Below are positions 7,732 through 15,282 of a DNA stretch of 38,130 nucleotides, piece by piece. Made by a program: the position numbers and the translations under genes. How positions within the stretch are numbered: the first letter of the stretch is position 1; each line of letters begins with the position of its first letter. The notes below the pieces were generated by a model. It saw only the letters and a list, made by a program, of their open reading frames with translations, was not told the origin of the DNA and did no database searches. Source of the stretch: Oscillospiraceae bacterium (GTDB lineage Bacteria; Bacillota; Clostridia; Oscillospirales; Ruminococcaceae); contig JAUNJC010000006.1 in NCBI GenBank assembly GCA_030523195.1, positions 1 through 38,130 on the forward strand, given 5' to 3'.

Positions 7732-9321
7732 ATGGAAATTGTAATCGTTTGTCTAGTCGCTTGTGTCGTTGGCTTAGCCGCTGTATTGTTCACAAATCAT
7801 ATAGCAACCAAAAATGGCTATGAGAAAGGCGTACAAGACGGCATCCAACAACGAAAGCAACAGGCAGAGGCAGAAATCGGCTCTGCTGAAAAAGAAGCGG
7901 CTCGTGTGATTCACGATGCCAAAAAAGAAGCAGAACAGCAAAAGAAAAGTGCGTTAGTCGAAGCAAAGGGAGAAATCTACAAACTGCGTTCGGAAGCAGA
8001 GAAAGAAATCAAAGATCAGCGTTCCGAAATCAGTCGGCTGGAACGCCGTGTGCAGCAAAAAGAAGAATCCCTCGACAAAAAACTGGATAATTTGGAACGC
8101 AAAGAAGAGGGTGTTGCCCGCAAGCAAAAGAATGTAGAAGAAACACTTGCTGAGGCAGAAGCCATCAAGAAAAGTCAAATGGAAGTTCTGGAACGTATTT
8201 CAGAATTTACCAGAGAGCAGGCAAAGGAATATATTCTGCAAAATTTGGAAAATGAACTTACCCATGAAAAGGCAATGAAAGTTACCCAGTATGAACAGCA
8301 GATCAAAGATGAATGCGAAGAAAAAGCACGCAATTATATCTCGCTTGCCATTGCTAAGTGTGCATCCGATCAGGTTTCAGAAACCGCTGTTTCTGTGGTA
8401 CCGCTGCCAAATGACGAGATGAAAGGCAGAATTATCGGTCGGGAAGGTCGGAATATCCGGACACTGGAAACGCTGACTGGTGTCGATCTGATTATTGATG
8501 ATACGCCGGAAGCCATCACACTTTCCTGCTTTGACCATGTTCGCCGGGAAGTGGCACGGATTGCATTGGAAAAACTGATTGCAGACGGACGCATTCATCC
8601 AACAAAAATCGAAGAAATGGTCGAAAAGGCAAAGAAAGAAGTGGAACACCGCATTCGACAGGAAGGCGAACGTGCTGTTCTGGAAACGAATGTACATGGC
8701 ATCAACAACGAGATGATCAAGCTGTTGGGACGGCTGTATTATCGTACCAGCTATCGGCAGAATGTATTAAACCATTCCATTGAAGTTGCCAAGCTCTGCG
8801 GCATTCTAGCTTCTGAGTTGGGGCTGGATGCCAATTTAGCACGGCGTGCTGGCTTACTGCACGATATTGGTAAAGCTTTGACCGCTGAAATCGAAGGTTC
8901 TCACGTACAAATTGGCGTGGATGTCTGCAAGAAGTACAATGAAAATCCAGAAGTCATCCATGCAGTAGAGGCACATCATAATGATATCGAACCTAGAACG
9001 GCGATTGCCTGCATCGTACAGGCTGCGGATGCCATTTCTGCGGCACGTCCGGCAGCAAGAAGCGAAAACTATGAAAATTACATCAAACGGCTGCAAAAGC
9101 TGGAAAGCATCTGTTCTTCCTATGACGGCGTAGAAAAGTGCTATGCATTACAGGCTGGCCGTGAAATTCGGGTTATGGTTGTTCCAGAAAAAATCAACGA
9201 TGAAAAGATGGTACTCATCGCTCGGCAAATTGCCAAACAAATTGAAACAGAAATGGATTATCCGGGACAGATCAAAATTAACCTCATTCGGGAAAGCCGT
9301 GTTGTGGATTATGCAAAGTAA
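7732..9321 (+). CDS. rny: Ribonuclease Y
   Basis: Membrane-bound endoribonuclease that starts mRNA decay in Firmicutes; 529 residues, the usual length. Residues 1-20 are the membrane anchor. Residues about 25-190 are a long Lys/Glu-rich coiled coil. A KH domain follows with [10 protein letters not shown]. The HD metal-dependent hydrolase domain shows [17 protein letters not shown] and HHNDIEP. I use ATG 7732, since GGAGG at 7716-7720 is 11 bases away; the in-frame GTG at 7723 is too close to it. The gene has an unusually long and structured upstream region and is transcribed alone, ending at a strong terminator. Confidence 0.97.
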   Translation: MEIVIVCLVACVVGLAAVLFTNHIATKNGYEKGVQDGIQQRKQQAEAEIGSAEKEAARVIHDAKKEAEQQKKSALVEAKGEIYKLRSEAEKEIKDQRSEISRLERRVQQKEESLDKKLDNLERKEEGVARKQKNVEETLAEAEAIKKSQMEVLERISEFTREQAKEYILQNLENELTHEKAMKVTQYEQQIKDECEEKARNYISLAIAKCASDQVSETAVSVVPLPNDEMKGRIIGREGRNIRTLETLTGVDLIIDDTPEAITLSCFDHVRREVARIALEKLIADGRIHPTKIEEMVEKAKKEVEHRIRQEGERAVLETNVHGINNEMIKLLGRLYYRTSYRQNVLNHSIEVAKLCGILASELGLDANLARRAGLLHDIGKALTAEIEGSHVQIGVDVCKKYNENPEVIHAVEAHHNDIEPRTAIACIVQAADAISAARPAARSENYENYIKRLQKLESICSSYDGVEKCYALQAGREIRVMVVPEKINDEKMVLIARQIAKQIETEMDYPGQIKINLIRESRVVDYAK

Positions 9322-9344
9322 GGTTTCCCATAATTCTAACAAAC

Positions 9345-9380
9345 AAAACCGCACAACCTGCAAAAGGTGTGCGGTTTTTT
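9345..9380 (+). terminator. Bidirectional terminator between rny and the lipoprotein gene
   Basis: The stem AAAACCGCACAACCT / AAGGTGTGCGGTTTT, with one mismatch, is flanked by T6 on the plus strand and by U-rich sequence on the minus strand. It serves both convergent genes. Confidence 0.85.
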
Positions 9381-9391
9381 GTATCATTGTA

Positions 9392-10024
9392 TCAGTCAGA
9401 ATTCGTTGCCGCAGTGACATCTGTCACAACTGGATCTCCAATATACTCCAAATCTTCCGGATGGAAAGTATAACGAATCAGCTTAGAACGATCCTTGTTG
9501 TCGCTCGTTCCGCCTGCCAGTGGTGTGTATAACAAACTGGCTTCTTTATAGCCACGATACATCTCTGCACCAATATAACCAGTCACTGTCTCTCCAGCTG
9601 GAATCTCGTTCACAAACATTTCTGCATCGCTGCCAAATTGTTTAAAAACGCTGGAAATTGCCTTAGCAGAAAACACCTCCGATGGCTCTCCGTCAATCTC
9701 CATTTCACAGGTCTGTGAAAAATTTGCTGCAATGGGAGCATCAGTATTATTTGTTACCGTAAACGAGAAGAAAATAATATCCGATGGATATCCATTCCGA
9801 ACATTCTCAAATGAGGAACGATAAACACCGTTTAAGGTGACCACGGCACCATCTACTGTCTGCTCTGTTCCGATTTCACCCGGTAAAATTGTGGTAGAAA
9901 CGGTAGTCATGCCTGCCTGTGTACGGTTACTTTTTGTCCCATCATCTTCTTTGTCTGCACAGCCACTGCTGAACAGCAACGCAGCAACCAATGTGCTGCA
10001 CAATAAAAAACGATGCTGTTTCAT
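9392..10024 (-). CDS. Lipoprotein with DUF4352-like immunoglobulin fold
   Basis: A 210-residue lipoprotein. Residues 1-22 form a lipoprotein signal with the lipobox FSSGC (Cys22), followed by an acidic, polar spacer. The rest is beta-rich: TVDGAVVTLNGVYRSS, FFSFTVTNNTDAPI and IPAGETVTGYIGAEMY are the pattern of DUF4352/telokin-like domains (a strand with N-N-T, then G-E-T-V-x-G). Function is unknown; such proteins usually sit on the outer face of the membrane. AAAGGA lies 8 bases before the start. The hairpin array at 10064-10217 occupies the place where its promoter would be expected, and TATAAG is present at about 10053-10058. Confidence 0.75.
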   Translation of the reverse strand: MKQHRFLLCSTLVAALLFSSGCADKEDDGTKSNRTQAGMTTVSTTILPGEIGTEQTVDGAVVTLNGVYRSSFENVRNGYPSDIIFFSFTVTNNTDAPIAANFSQTCEMEIDGEPSEVFSAKAISSVFKQFGSDAEMFVNEIPAGETVTGYIGAEMYRGYKEASLLYTPLAGGTSDNKDRSKLIRYTFHPEDLEYIGDPVVTDVTAATNSD

Positions 10025-10063
10025 AGTAGAATCCTTTCCATAATCTGTATCTCTTATACCAAG

Positions 10064-10217
10064 CTCTATTGCAAATCATAGATTTGCAATACCAGCAATA
10101 TATTGCTGGTGGTGACTTTGCCACCAAGAACTGCCATTCATACTGTCTTTATAAAAGCCGTAGGCTTTGCAGCCGCTTTTAGTGGTATTGCAAACAACAG
10201 AGTTGTTTGCAATAGAG
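10064..10217. repeat. Hairpin array with 12-bp terminal inverted repeats, MITE-like
   Basis: CTCTATTGCAAA at 10064-10075 is inverted perfectly at 10206-10217. Between and overlapping these ends are consecutive hairpins: 10067-10091 (11-bp stem, loop ATA), 10092-10109 (an 18-bp palindrome), 10108-10125 (GGTGG/CCACC), 10154-10168 (AAAGCC, loop GTA) and 10186-10214 (13-bp stem, loop AGA). There is no coding frame. The layout suggests a small non-autonomous mobile element or a folded RNA/DNA element. Confidence 0.6.
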
Positions 10218-10265
10218 AACAGTATACATTTCATTCGCATAAAGCGATCATCCCATATCATAAAA

Positions 10266-10313
10266 GCAAAAGCCGCACTTGCACAATCAGAACAGCAAGG
10301 CGGCTTTCGCAAA
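10266..10313 (-). terminator. Terminator of the ferredoxin gene
   Basis: On the minus strand GCGAAAGCCGC pairs with GCGGCTTTTGC, with an inner CTTGC/GCAAG extension, and TTTTATG follows. It begins immediately after the stop codon. Confidence 0.75.
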
Positions 10314-10317
10314 AAAA

Positions 10318-10488
10318 TTAGTCCTCTACAATTGCCTGAACCGGGCAGGTATCTGCACAAGAACCACAGGAGATGCAGGTATCTGCATCAATTACATAGG
10401 TGTTGTCGCCTTCCTTGATTGCTTCAACCGGACAAGCGTCTGCACAAGAACCGCAGGAGAGACATGCGTCTGTAATTTTGTATGCCAT
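10318..10488 (-). CDS. 2[4Fe-4S] ferredoxin
   Basis: A 56-residue clostridial-type ferredoxin, a soluble electron carrier. Two complete cluster motifs are visible: CLSCGSCADACPVEAI and CISCGSCADTCPVQAI, each CxxCxxCxxxCP. The length is typical. The start at 10488 has GGAGGTGA 7-14 bases upstream; the frame reads further up but through the promoter. Monocistronic, with its own promoter and terminator, downstream of the ArsR gene. Confidence 0.95.
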   Translation of the reverse strand: MAYKITDACLSCGSCADACPVEAIKEGDNTYVIDADTCISCGSCADTCPVQAIVED

Positions 10489-10540
10489 AATGATTTCACC
10501 TCCGGAAACCAGATTCACAGGACTTCCCTGTATAGTTTTC

Positions 10541-10569
10541 ATTATAACAGATTCCCCTGTGAAATGCAA
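10541..10569 (-). promoter_or_regulatory. Promoter of the ferredoxin gene
   Basis: TTGCAT (10564-10569), a 17-base spacer and TATAAT (10541-10546) on the minus strand. Confidence 0.75.
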
Positions 10570-10639
10570 GTGGTTTTCCATGGAAAGCAAAAACTTTTTT
10601 CGCAGCGAATTGTACCGATACATTCTTTGCTAAGACGGA

Positions 10640-10954
10640 CTATTCTGCAATATGCTCTAATGCCTGCTGAAAAATGGTATAAATATGGTCATCTGCCAGT
10701 GCATAAAAAATGGATTTTCCCTCCCGTCGGCTGCTGACCAGACGAGCCTGCTTCAAGATCCGCAATTGGTGAGAAATGGCAGACTGTGTCATACCAAGCC
10801 GGTTCGCAATCTCCTGCACGCAGGTTTCCTGCTGAAACAGAGCAAATAAAATCCGAACTCTTGTCGGATCTCCAAAGACTTTAAACAATTCTGCGATACT
10901 CCGCAAGGCTGGATCATCTGGTGCAAGTACATCGGACGGAGCAGATTCAGGCAT
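10640..10954 (-). CDS. ArsR/SmtB-family zinc-type metal-sensing repressor
   Basis: A 104-residue winged-helix repressor. The recognition helix region is IANRLGMTQSAISHQLRILKQARLV and the wing is SSRREGKSIFYAL. The C-terminal helix carries Asp, His, His and Glu in the spacing D-x-H-x10-H-x2-E (DDHIYTIFQQALEHIAE), which is the alpha-5 zinc/cobalt site of SmtB and CzrA. The N-terminal Cys pair of arsenic or cadmium sensors is absent; only one Cys (TCVQE) is near helix 3. The start at 10954 is set by GGGAGG. No efflux pump or transporter is next to it, so its target is unknown; autoregulation is likely. Confidence 0.88.
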   Translation of the reverse strand: MPESAPSDVLAPDDPALRSIAELFKVFGDPTRVRILFALFQQETCVQEIANRLGMTQSAISHQLRILKQARLVSSRREGKSIFYALADDHIYTIFQQALEHIAE

Positions 10955-11003
10955 AAAAAGCACCTCCCTTTCTGTTCAATTCGGTAAAAATCAGATTACT
11001 TTA

Positions 11004-11032
11004 ATGATACGCAATTTTCTGTCGTTTGTCAA
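11004..11032 (-). promoter_or_regulatory. Promoter of the ArsR gene
   Basis: TTGACA (11027-11032), 17 bases, TATCAT (11004-11009) on minus. Just downstream, GTAA and TTAC (10984-10999) make a weak inverted repeat that could be part of an operator. Confidence 0.7.
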
Positions 11033-11175
11033 TCCCTCTTTTTTCTATTTTATTTGCAGATTCACTCTGCTTGCTTAGGAACGACCGCCCGATTGTCACA
11101 AAAACGCACATTAAAATTTAGTGATTGTATATAAATTGTTTTGGTTTTCCTTGTTCTTATCTCTTTCGTTTATGC

Positions 11176-11181
11176 TATAAT
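11176..11181 (+). promoter_or_regulatory. -10 box of the CPBP-like gene
   Basis: TATAAT, 38 bases before the start codon, with a weak -35 (TTGTTC at a 19-base spacing). Confidence 0.4.
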
Positions 11182-11219
11182 ATTTTTATATATCATGCAA
11201 ACAGGAAGAGGAACGCATT

Positions 11220-12365
11220 ATGCAAAACACGATTTCTCATACAGACTCTCAAAATAATACGGAAGTCCATTCTGATGCCCCCTATCAAGCGGCATTCACA
11301 GCTTGGCAACAAGAGCCGAACAATGCCTTTTCTTTTTGTCCACCAGATTCCAAACCGCAAACCGTTTTTTTGGAAGGCATGGGTTTACAGGAAGAAGATC
11401 CTGCAATTTTAGAACGACATGCACTACAGCGAATCTCTAATCGCTTTGGTATTTTGTTTCTACATCAACTTCTAGTTCCCCGTTTCATTATGCTAATTTG
11501 CATTCTCTTTTTTTCCCTTATAGACAGTATCTCTCTTTCCTATTCCCTGCACGATACTGTTTTATATGGTACAGATGGTGCTGTTTTATTTACCATCATT
11601 CTTCGCAAACTCTTTCGATTTGGTGTGCCGCTATGCATTGCAGCTCTCTGGATTAAAATGTCACGACAGGTAACAGCTTGTCATCAAAAAACACCGTCTT
11701 CCGCTCGACTGCGTACACTTGCAGGGACGCTCTGCATTTTTTCCTTATCTGGTCTCATTCTAATATGCTTTCCAGAAAGTACGGCCCATTATTTGGCATT
11801 GGGAACCCTTGCACATTCTATTTTATGTATGGAACCGCCTTATCAAGCATTCTATTTTCTCTTTGCACTTTTATTCCGTCCTATTTTTGAAACAATACTT
11901 TATCATGGTAGCATGCTGCATGTCCTGCGGCAATTCGGTGACCGCACTGCAATCCTCCTAACTGCTATTTTTTCTGCTCTGATGTCTGAAAATCTCATCA
12001 CAGCTACTTTCACCTTTGCATTATCACTGCTGGCAGGAAGAGAAATTCTACGCCACCAAAATATATTGCTGGGTTTATTTGCACGCTTTGTTTATTATAT
12101 TTTAATGTTTTTTGAGTTTTATATTTCTATCTTTCGAGACGATATACCACTTCCCGGACGAAATATTTCTATTATCATAGTCGGGATTATTGGGATATTA
12201 CTTTATATCGTGTCAATAAGAAAAACGCCCCTTCAGAAAAAACGACAGTTTCGATCCATTTGTTCTACGGGAAAATGTTGTATGACCTTTTTAGTGCAAG
12301 CCAATGTGATGACATTTTGCACGTTTGTTGCAATGGCTCTGCTCATTGTAACATTGATCATGTAA
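11220..12365 (+). CDS. CPBP-like integral membrane protein, catalytic motif degenerate
   Basis: A 381-residue protein with a polar N-terminus of about 75 residues and then roughly eight hydrophobic helices. The segment RPIFETILYHGSMLHVLRQFG sits where CPBP/Abi (Rce1-type) proteins carry the EExxxR motif, and SALMSENLI resembles the next helix. The second Glu and the Arg of the first motif are missing, so proteolytic activity is doubtful. GGAAGAGGAA precedes the ATG. It is rich in Phe, Ile and Cys. It lies 113 bases upstream of tadA on the same strand and may be co-transcribed. Family assignment is tentative. Confidence 0.6.
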   Translation: MQNTISHTDSQNNTEVHSDAPYQAAFTAWQQEPNNAFSFCPPDSKPQTVFLEGMGLQEEDPAILERHALQRISNRFGILFLHQLLVPRFIMLICILFFSLIDSISLSYSLHDTVLYGTDGAVLFTIILRKLFRFGVPLCIAALWIKMSRQVTACHQKTPSSARLRTLAGTLCIFSLSGLILICFPESTAHYLALGTLAHSILCMEPPYQAFYFLFALLFRPIFETILYHGSMLHVLRQFGDRTAILLTAIFSALMSENLITATFTFALSLLAGREILRHQNILLGLFARFVYYILMFFEFYISIFRDDIPLPGRNISIIIVGIIGILLYIVSIRKTPLQKKRQFRSICSTGKCCMTFLVQANVMTFCTFVAMALLIVTLIM

Positions 12366-12478
12366 TTCTGCCTTATTCTACAATATCATTTCGCTTAATT
12401 CATAAAAAGGGGTTCATAGATTGCTCCCCTATCACTCCGCTTAAATGGATGACATTCTTCTTATTGGGAGGCGTCCTC

Positions 12479-12985
12479 ATGGAAAAAATTCCACATGTCC
12501 CACAGGCAATCTATATGCAGCGTGCACTGGAACTGGCAAGCCACGCTGCCACACTGGGGGAAGTCCCCGTGGGTGCTGTCATTGTACACAAGCCTACTAA
12601 CCGTATTATTGGAGAAGGCTGGAATCTGCGAGAATCTGGCAAATCCCCTTTGGCACATGCAGAAATCATGGCGATTAATCAGGCCAGCCGCACCCTTGGC
12701 GGTTGGCGAATTGTTGACAGTGCCATTTACGTAACGCTGGAGCCCTGTCCGATGTGCTGCGGGGCTATTTTACATGCACGGCTAGATGACTTGATTTTTG
12801 GTGCCTACGACCCCAAAGGCGGTGCGGTGATGTCTGTAGAATCCATGTTTTCGCTGCCATACAACCATCATCCACAGATTACTGATGGCTTTTTGCAGGA
12901 AGACTGTGCAGCTCTACTGACCAGCTTTTTTCGACAGCTGCGGCAGCAAAAACAACAAGCAAAAAAACAGAAAACAATGGGCTGA
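12479..12985 (+). CDS. tadA: tRNA(Arg) adenosine-34 deaminase TadA
   Basis: Deaminates A34 of tRNA-Arg(ACG) to inosine. The 168 residues carry the zinc and catalytic motif HAE (His60, Glu62) and PCPMC (Cys90, Cys93), followed by GAILHARLDDLIFGAYDPKGG, the family signature. The start is set by GGGAGG 6-11 bases before the ATG at 12479; longer in-frame starts lack a site. The Gln/Lys-rich tail (QQKQQAKKQK) is not conserved in the family. Confidence 0.95.
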   Translation: MEKIPHVPQAIYMQRALELASHAATLGEVPVGAVIVHKPTNRIIGEGWNLRESGKSPLAHAEIMAINQASRTLGGWRIVDSAIYVTLEPCPMCCGAILHARLDDLIFGAYDPKGGAVMSVESMFSLPYNHHPQITDGFLQEDCAALLTSFFRQLRQQKQQAKKQKTMG

Positions 12986-13017
12986 GAGGATTGGTTCGTT
13001 CCCCTCAGCCCGTTTGC
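12979..13017 (+). terminator. Terminator of tadA
   Basis: GGGCTGAG (12979-12986) pairs with CTCAGCCC (13004-13011) and is followed by GTTTGCTGT. The stem overlaps the stop codon and the U-tract is short. Confidence 0.55.
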
Positions 13018-13047
13018 TGTCATGCAAAATTTACGGAATGTGTGCAA

Positions 13048-13072
13048 TAAAAAGAACCGAAAACGGTTGTTC
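13048..13072 (-). terminator. Terminator of the PdaA-like gene
   Basis: On the minus strand AACCG-TTTT-CGGTT is followed by CTTTTTATT, 17 bases after the stop codon. Confidence 0.6.
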
Positions 13073-13089
13073 CTAACACACACATTTCT

Positions 13090-13833
13090 TTACACGGTAT
13101 ATCCTGCTGCCCGAAAACCGTCAATCACATCGCCTAAAATTGCTGCGTTTGTTGATGAAACAGAGTGCAGTAACAGAATTTCTCCGCCATGTGCGGTAGA
13201 AAGCAGCGTTTCATAAGCTTCACTCGTATCTGGCTGTGCGTCTGTCTTCCAATCTACATACGCTCCGCTCCAAAATACAGTTTGATAGCCGGCATCCTGT
13301 ATCCACTGCAATGCTTGTTCGGAATATTCTCCGCAAGGGCAGCGAAAATATTGCATCTCATAGTCATACGTTTGCAGCACATAATCATGCAGCGATTGAA
13401 TTTCTTCCATTGCTTCTGCCTGTGTGCAGTGCGGCAAACTGGCATGTGTCATACCGTGATTGCCGAGTACATGTCCCTCTGCAATCATCCGCTGTACCAA
13501 AGCAGACTCTTTTTTTGCATAGTCTCCTGTCAGGAAAAAGATTGCTGTCACTTGCTTTTCCTTCAAGGTATCCAAAATTTGTGCTGTATAGCCGTTTTCA
13601 TATCCTTGGTCAAAGGTAAGAATAATTCGGCTGGTATCTGGTGTCGTGGCAAATGCACCGTATGCCGCATATTGTTCGTTAAAAGATAGGGCATCCAACG
13701 GGCAATTATGACAGTCCGTTGCCTTTCCCTGTCCATAGCCAATACAAGCGGTATCCAATGCTGCGGTTTGCAGTGGTACACTGTACAGCAACAACAGGCT
13801 ACAACATCCGGCAATGGTTTTTCGCAATTTCAT
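13090..13833 (-). CDS. Polysaccharide deacetylase, PdaA-like (muramic delta-lactam type)
   Basis: A 247-residue exported NodB-fold deacetylase. A signal peptide covers residues 1-25 (KLRKTIAGCCSLLLLYSVP). The metal site and base are TFDQGYENGYT (Asp75) and GNHGMTH (His126, His130); FRCPCGEYS and LLLHSVSSTNA supply the other catalytic blocks. The FDxGYENG variant is characteristic of PdaA, which removes acetyl from N-acetylmuramic acid of spore cortex peptidoglycan. Whether this organism sporulates cannot be told. The start at 13833 has AAAGGGGG upstream, just after a GCAGCC/GGCTGC hairpin (13849-13864). A longer frame to 14094 overlaps a terminator and is rejected. Confidence 0.87.
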   Translation of the reverse strand: MKLRKTIAGCCSLLLLYSVPLQTAALDTACIGYGQGKATDCHNCPLDALSFNEQYAAYGAFATTPDTSRIILTFDQGYENGYTAQILDTLKEKQVTAIFFLTGDYAKKESALVQRMIAEGHVLGNHGMTHASLPHCTQAEAMEEIQSLHDYVLQTYDYEMQYFRCPCGEYSEQALQWIQDAGYQTVFWSGAYVDWKTDAQPDTSEAYETLLSTAHGGEILLLHSVSSTNAAILGDVIDGFRAAGYTV

Positions 13834-13936
13834 ACATTGCCCCCTTTTGCAGCCATTCGGCTGCATAGATAGCATATGTTGAAACCAGATTGTTATCCGT
13901 GGAAAGTCCTTGCAGAATAACCAGTCTCTCAAAATT

Positions 13937-13968
13937 AAAAACGCCGGATTAAAACCTCCGGCATTTTT
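13937..13968 (-). terminator. Terminator after the ireB unit
   Basis: GCCGGA (13943-13948) pairs with TCCGGC (13957-13962). On the minus strand the tail is GTTTTTAATTTT; the plus side is ATTTTT, so it may work both ways. It directly follows the stop codon of the 38-residue frame. Confidence 0.7.
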
Positions 13969-14084
13969 CAAATATACCCCTTTGCCAGCTTGTACGCTGT
14001 AAAAGGGTTCTCTTTTTTCAAACCTTTCTTCTCGGCCTCTTTCGCAGCTGCCCCGACTCCTGTAGAAAGCCGAACGACAGGCAT
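13968..14084 (-). CDS. Possible 38-residue basic protein downstream of ireB
   Basis: The frame begins MPVVRLSTGVGAAAKEAEKK and ends ENPFTAYKLAKGYI. It is alanine- and lysine-rich with clean, protein-like composition. It starts 20 bases after the ireB stop and ends exactly at the ireB-unit terminator, which places it inside the transcript. The weak point is the ribosome site: only GGTAG lies upstream. Nothing in the family knowledge I have names it. In many Firmicutes ireB is followed by ruvX; here this short frame takes that position instead. Confidence 0.45.
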   Translation of the reverse strand: MPVVRLSTGVGAAAKEAEKKGLKKENPFTAYKLAKGYI

Positions 14085-14104
14085 AAACTACCAAAGAATT
14101 GCCA

Positions 14105-14350
14105 TCAATCGTTCAGATACGATTTTACCAATGCCTGCAAAAGTTCATCCCGATCGATCCGGCGAATCAAACTACGTGCATTATTATAGGTGGTTATGTA
14201 GGTCGGATCCTCTGACAGAATATAACCTACAATCTGATTGACCGGATTGTAACCCTTTTGTACCAACGCATCATAGATGATGGTGAGATTCTTTTTCATT
14301 TCAATTTCTTTTTCGTCATTGACAGAAAATGTCATGGTCTTATCATACAT
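14105..14350 (-). CDS. ireB: IreB-family regulatory phosphoprotein (UPF0297)
   Basis: An 81-residue protein, the full family length. The conserved pieces are KNLTIIYDALVQKGYNPVNQIVGYILSEDPTYITTY (start KNLTIIYDALVQKGYNPV) and NARSLIRRIDRDELLQ. In enterococci IreB is phosphorylated by the Ser/Thr kinase IreK and tunes cephalosporin resistance; the role here is inferred from the family. The start has AAGGAGGGG 8-16 bases upstream, and a strong promoter precedes it. Confidence 0.95.
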   Translation of the reverse strand: MYDKTMTFSVNDEKEIEMKKNLTIIYDALVQKGYNPVNQIVGYILSEDPTYITTYNNARSLIRRIDRDELLQALVKSYLND

Positions 14351-14380
14351 AACTGATCCCCTCCTTATGGTGATTCTTAT

Positions 14381-14409
14381 ATTATACCGGAATCTGCGGC
14401 ATTTTACAA
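14381..14409 (-). promoter_or_regulatory. Promoter of ireB
   Basis: TTGTAA (14404-14409), 17 bases, TATAAT (14381-14386) on minus, 31 bases before the start codon. Confidence 0.75.
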
Positions 14410-14542
14410 GGGCTTTCTTAAATTTTTCTGTTTTGTATCGTTTACAACATTCTTTTTTGTATAATCTGCTGAACTTTTCGCTTATTTTTTATTTTTTCCG
14501 CTGATACGCTTAAAATATGGAAGTGTATATTGGCAGTATGTA

Positions 14543-14567
14543 CTCCCCTTTTCCAAAGGGGAGTTTA
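14543..14567. terminator. 10-bp G/C hairpin between ireB and the DUF1540 gene
   Basis: ACTCCCCTTT pairs perfectly with AAAGGGGAGT around TCC. T-rich sequence follows on the plus strand only (TTACTTT), although no plus gene precedes it. It may still insulate the two minus-strand genes. Confidence 0.4.
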
Positions 14568-14604
14568 CTTTCTCCTACTAGAAAAACTAAAATAACGGCT
14601 GCTC

Positions 14605-14784
14605 TTATTCGCAGCAGCTGCTCCGCTTTACAAAGGAGAAGCAGTCTGTACATTCCGGAACGGTCGGATTCTGCTCATGTGTGCCGACTGTAATACAGTT
14701 CAGACTGCAATAATTTTCTGTGCCCATATTATGCTTACACTGGGTAACGGAACAACGGATGTGATCATTTTTCTTCATGTCCAT
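14605..14784 (-). CDS. DUF1540 Cys-rich small protein
   Basis: A 59-residue protein with the DUF1540 layout: IRCSVTQCKHN, YCSLNCITVGTHE and PECTDCFSF. Seven or more Cys and one His suggest bound metal, probably zinc or iron. Function is unknown; such proteins are common in clostridia, including spore formers. The start at 14784 has GAGGAAA upstream. A GCTGC/GCAGC hairpin overlapping the stop codon with a U-rich tail (about 14590-14617) may be its terminator. Confidence 0.85.
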   Translation of the reverse strand: MDMKKNDHIRCSVTQCKHNMGTENYCSLNCITVGTHEQNPTVPECTDCFSFVKRSSCCE

Positions 14785-15064
14785 GATACATTTCCTCACT
14801 TTTCATTGTATTCGTTCCGAAGGGAACAATGCTATTATTGCCGGATGAGAAACAATTATACATGACAATCGTTTTTATAATGGATTTGCAGCAGGTTGGA
14901 AACTTTGATCACAGTCGTACGACATCCGATTTTGAAAAAACTGCTGTTTATTCTAAAAACACCGATTCACAATGCCGAATATGCCGCAGAAATCGCACAA
15001 CTACGAAAATTGGCAGATGATACCTTGTTTTTTCCAAAATCAAAAAATTTTTTTCAGAAGTCCC

Positions 15065-15093
15065 TTGACAAAATCAGAAAAATAGTGTACTAT
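15065..15093 (+). promoter_or_regulatory. Orphan promoter in the 14785-15674 gap
   Basis: TTGACA (15065-15070), 17 bases, TACTAT (15088-15093). No gene starts behind it; two terminator-like hairpins follow at 15180-15234 and 15242-15264. Confidence 0.6.
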
Positions 15094-15098
15094 ATTGA

Positions 15099-15234
15099 TA
15101 GCGCACTAATATACATGGCAACTTGCTGCTGTGTACCGCAAAGAAAAAGAGACATCATTATATCCTTTTTCATCTTTCTTGCCTGCTTTTAGTATGACAC
15201 CAAATTTAAAAATGTAGGCATTCTTTTTTAGTCA
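15099..15234 (+). ncRNA. Candidate small RNA between orphan promoter and terminator
   Basis: The interval between the promoter at 15065-15093 and the hairpin at about 15180-15234 (TGCCTGC pairing with GTAGGCA, then TTCTTTTTTAG) would give a transcript of about 135 bases. A second hairpin with T6 follows at 15242-15264. No frame inside has a ribosome binding site. I do not recognise the family. Confidence 0.35.
15180..15234 (+). terminator. Terminator-like hairpin of the candidate small RNA
   Basis: TGCCTGC pairs with GTAGGCA (one G-U pair) across a 27-base A/T-rich loop, followed by TTCTTTTTTA. Confidence 0.4.
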
Positions 15235-15241
15235 GCACACG

Positions 15242-15264
15242 GAAATCCACCGTTGGGATTTTTT
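15242..15264 (+). terminator. Second terminator-like hairpin
   Basis: AAATCC pairs with GGATTT, with T6 directly behind. Confidence 0.45.
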
Positions 15265-15282
15265 GGAAATCTTGTCCGAATT

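Noticed and set aside
13834..14094. N-terminal extension of the PdaA-like protein
   Set aside because: It runs through a terminator hairpin and leaves the signal peptide internal; the ATG at 13833 has the ribosome site.
14896..15192. Plus-strand frame of 98 codons
   Set aside because: A promoter lies inside it and it has no ribosome site; a small RNA explains the region better.
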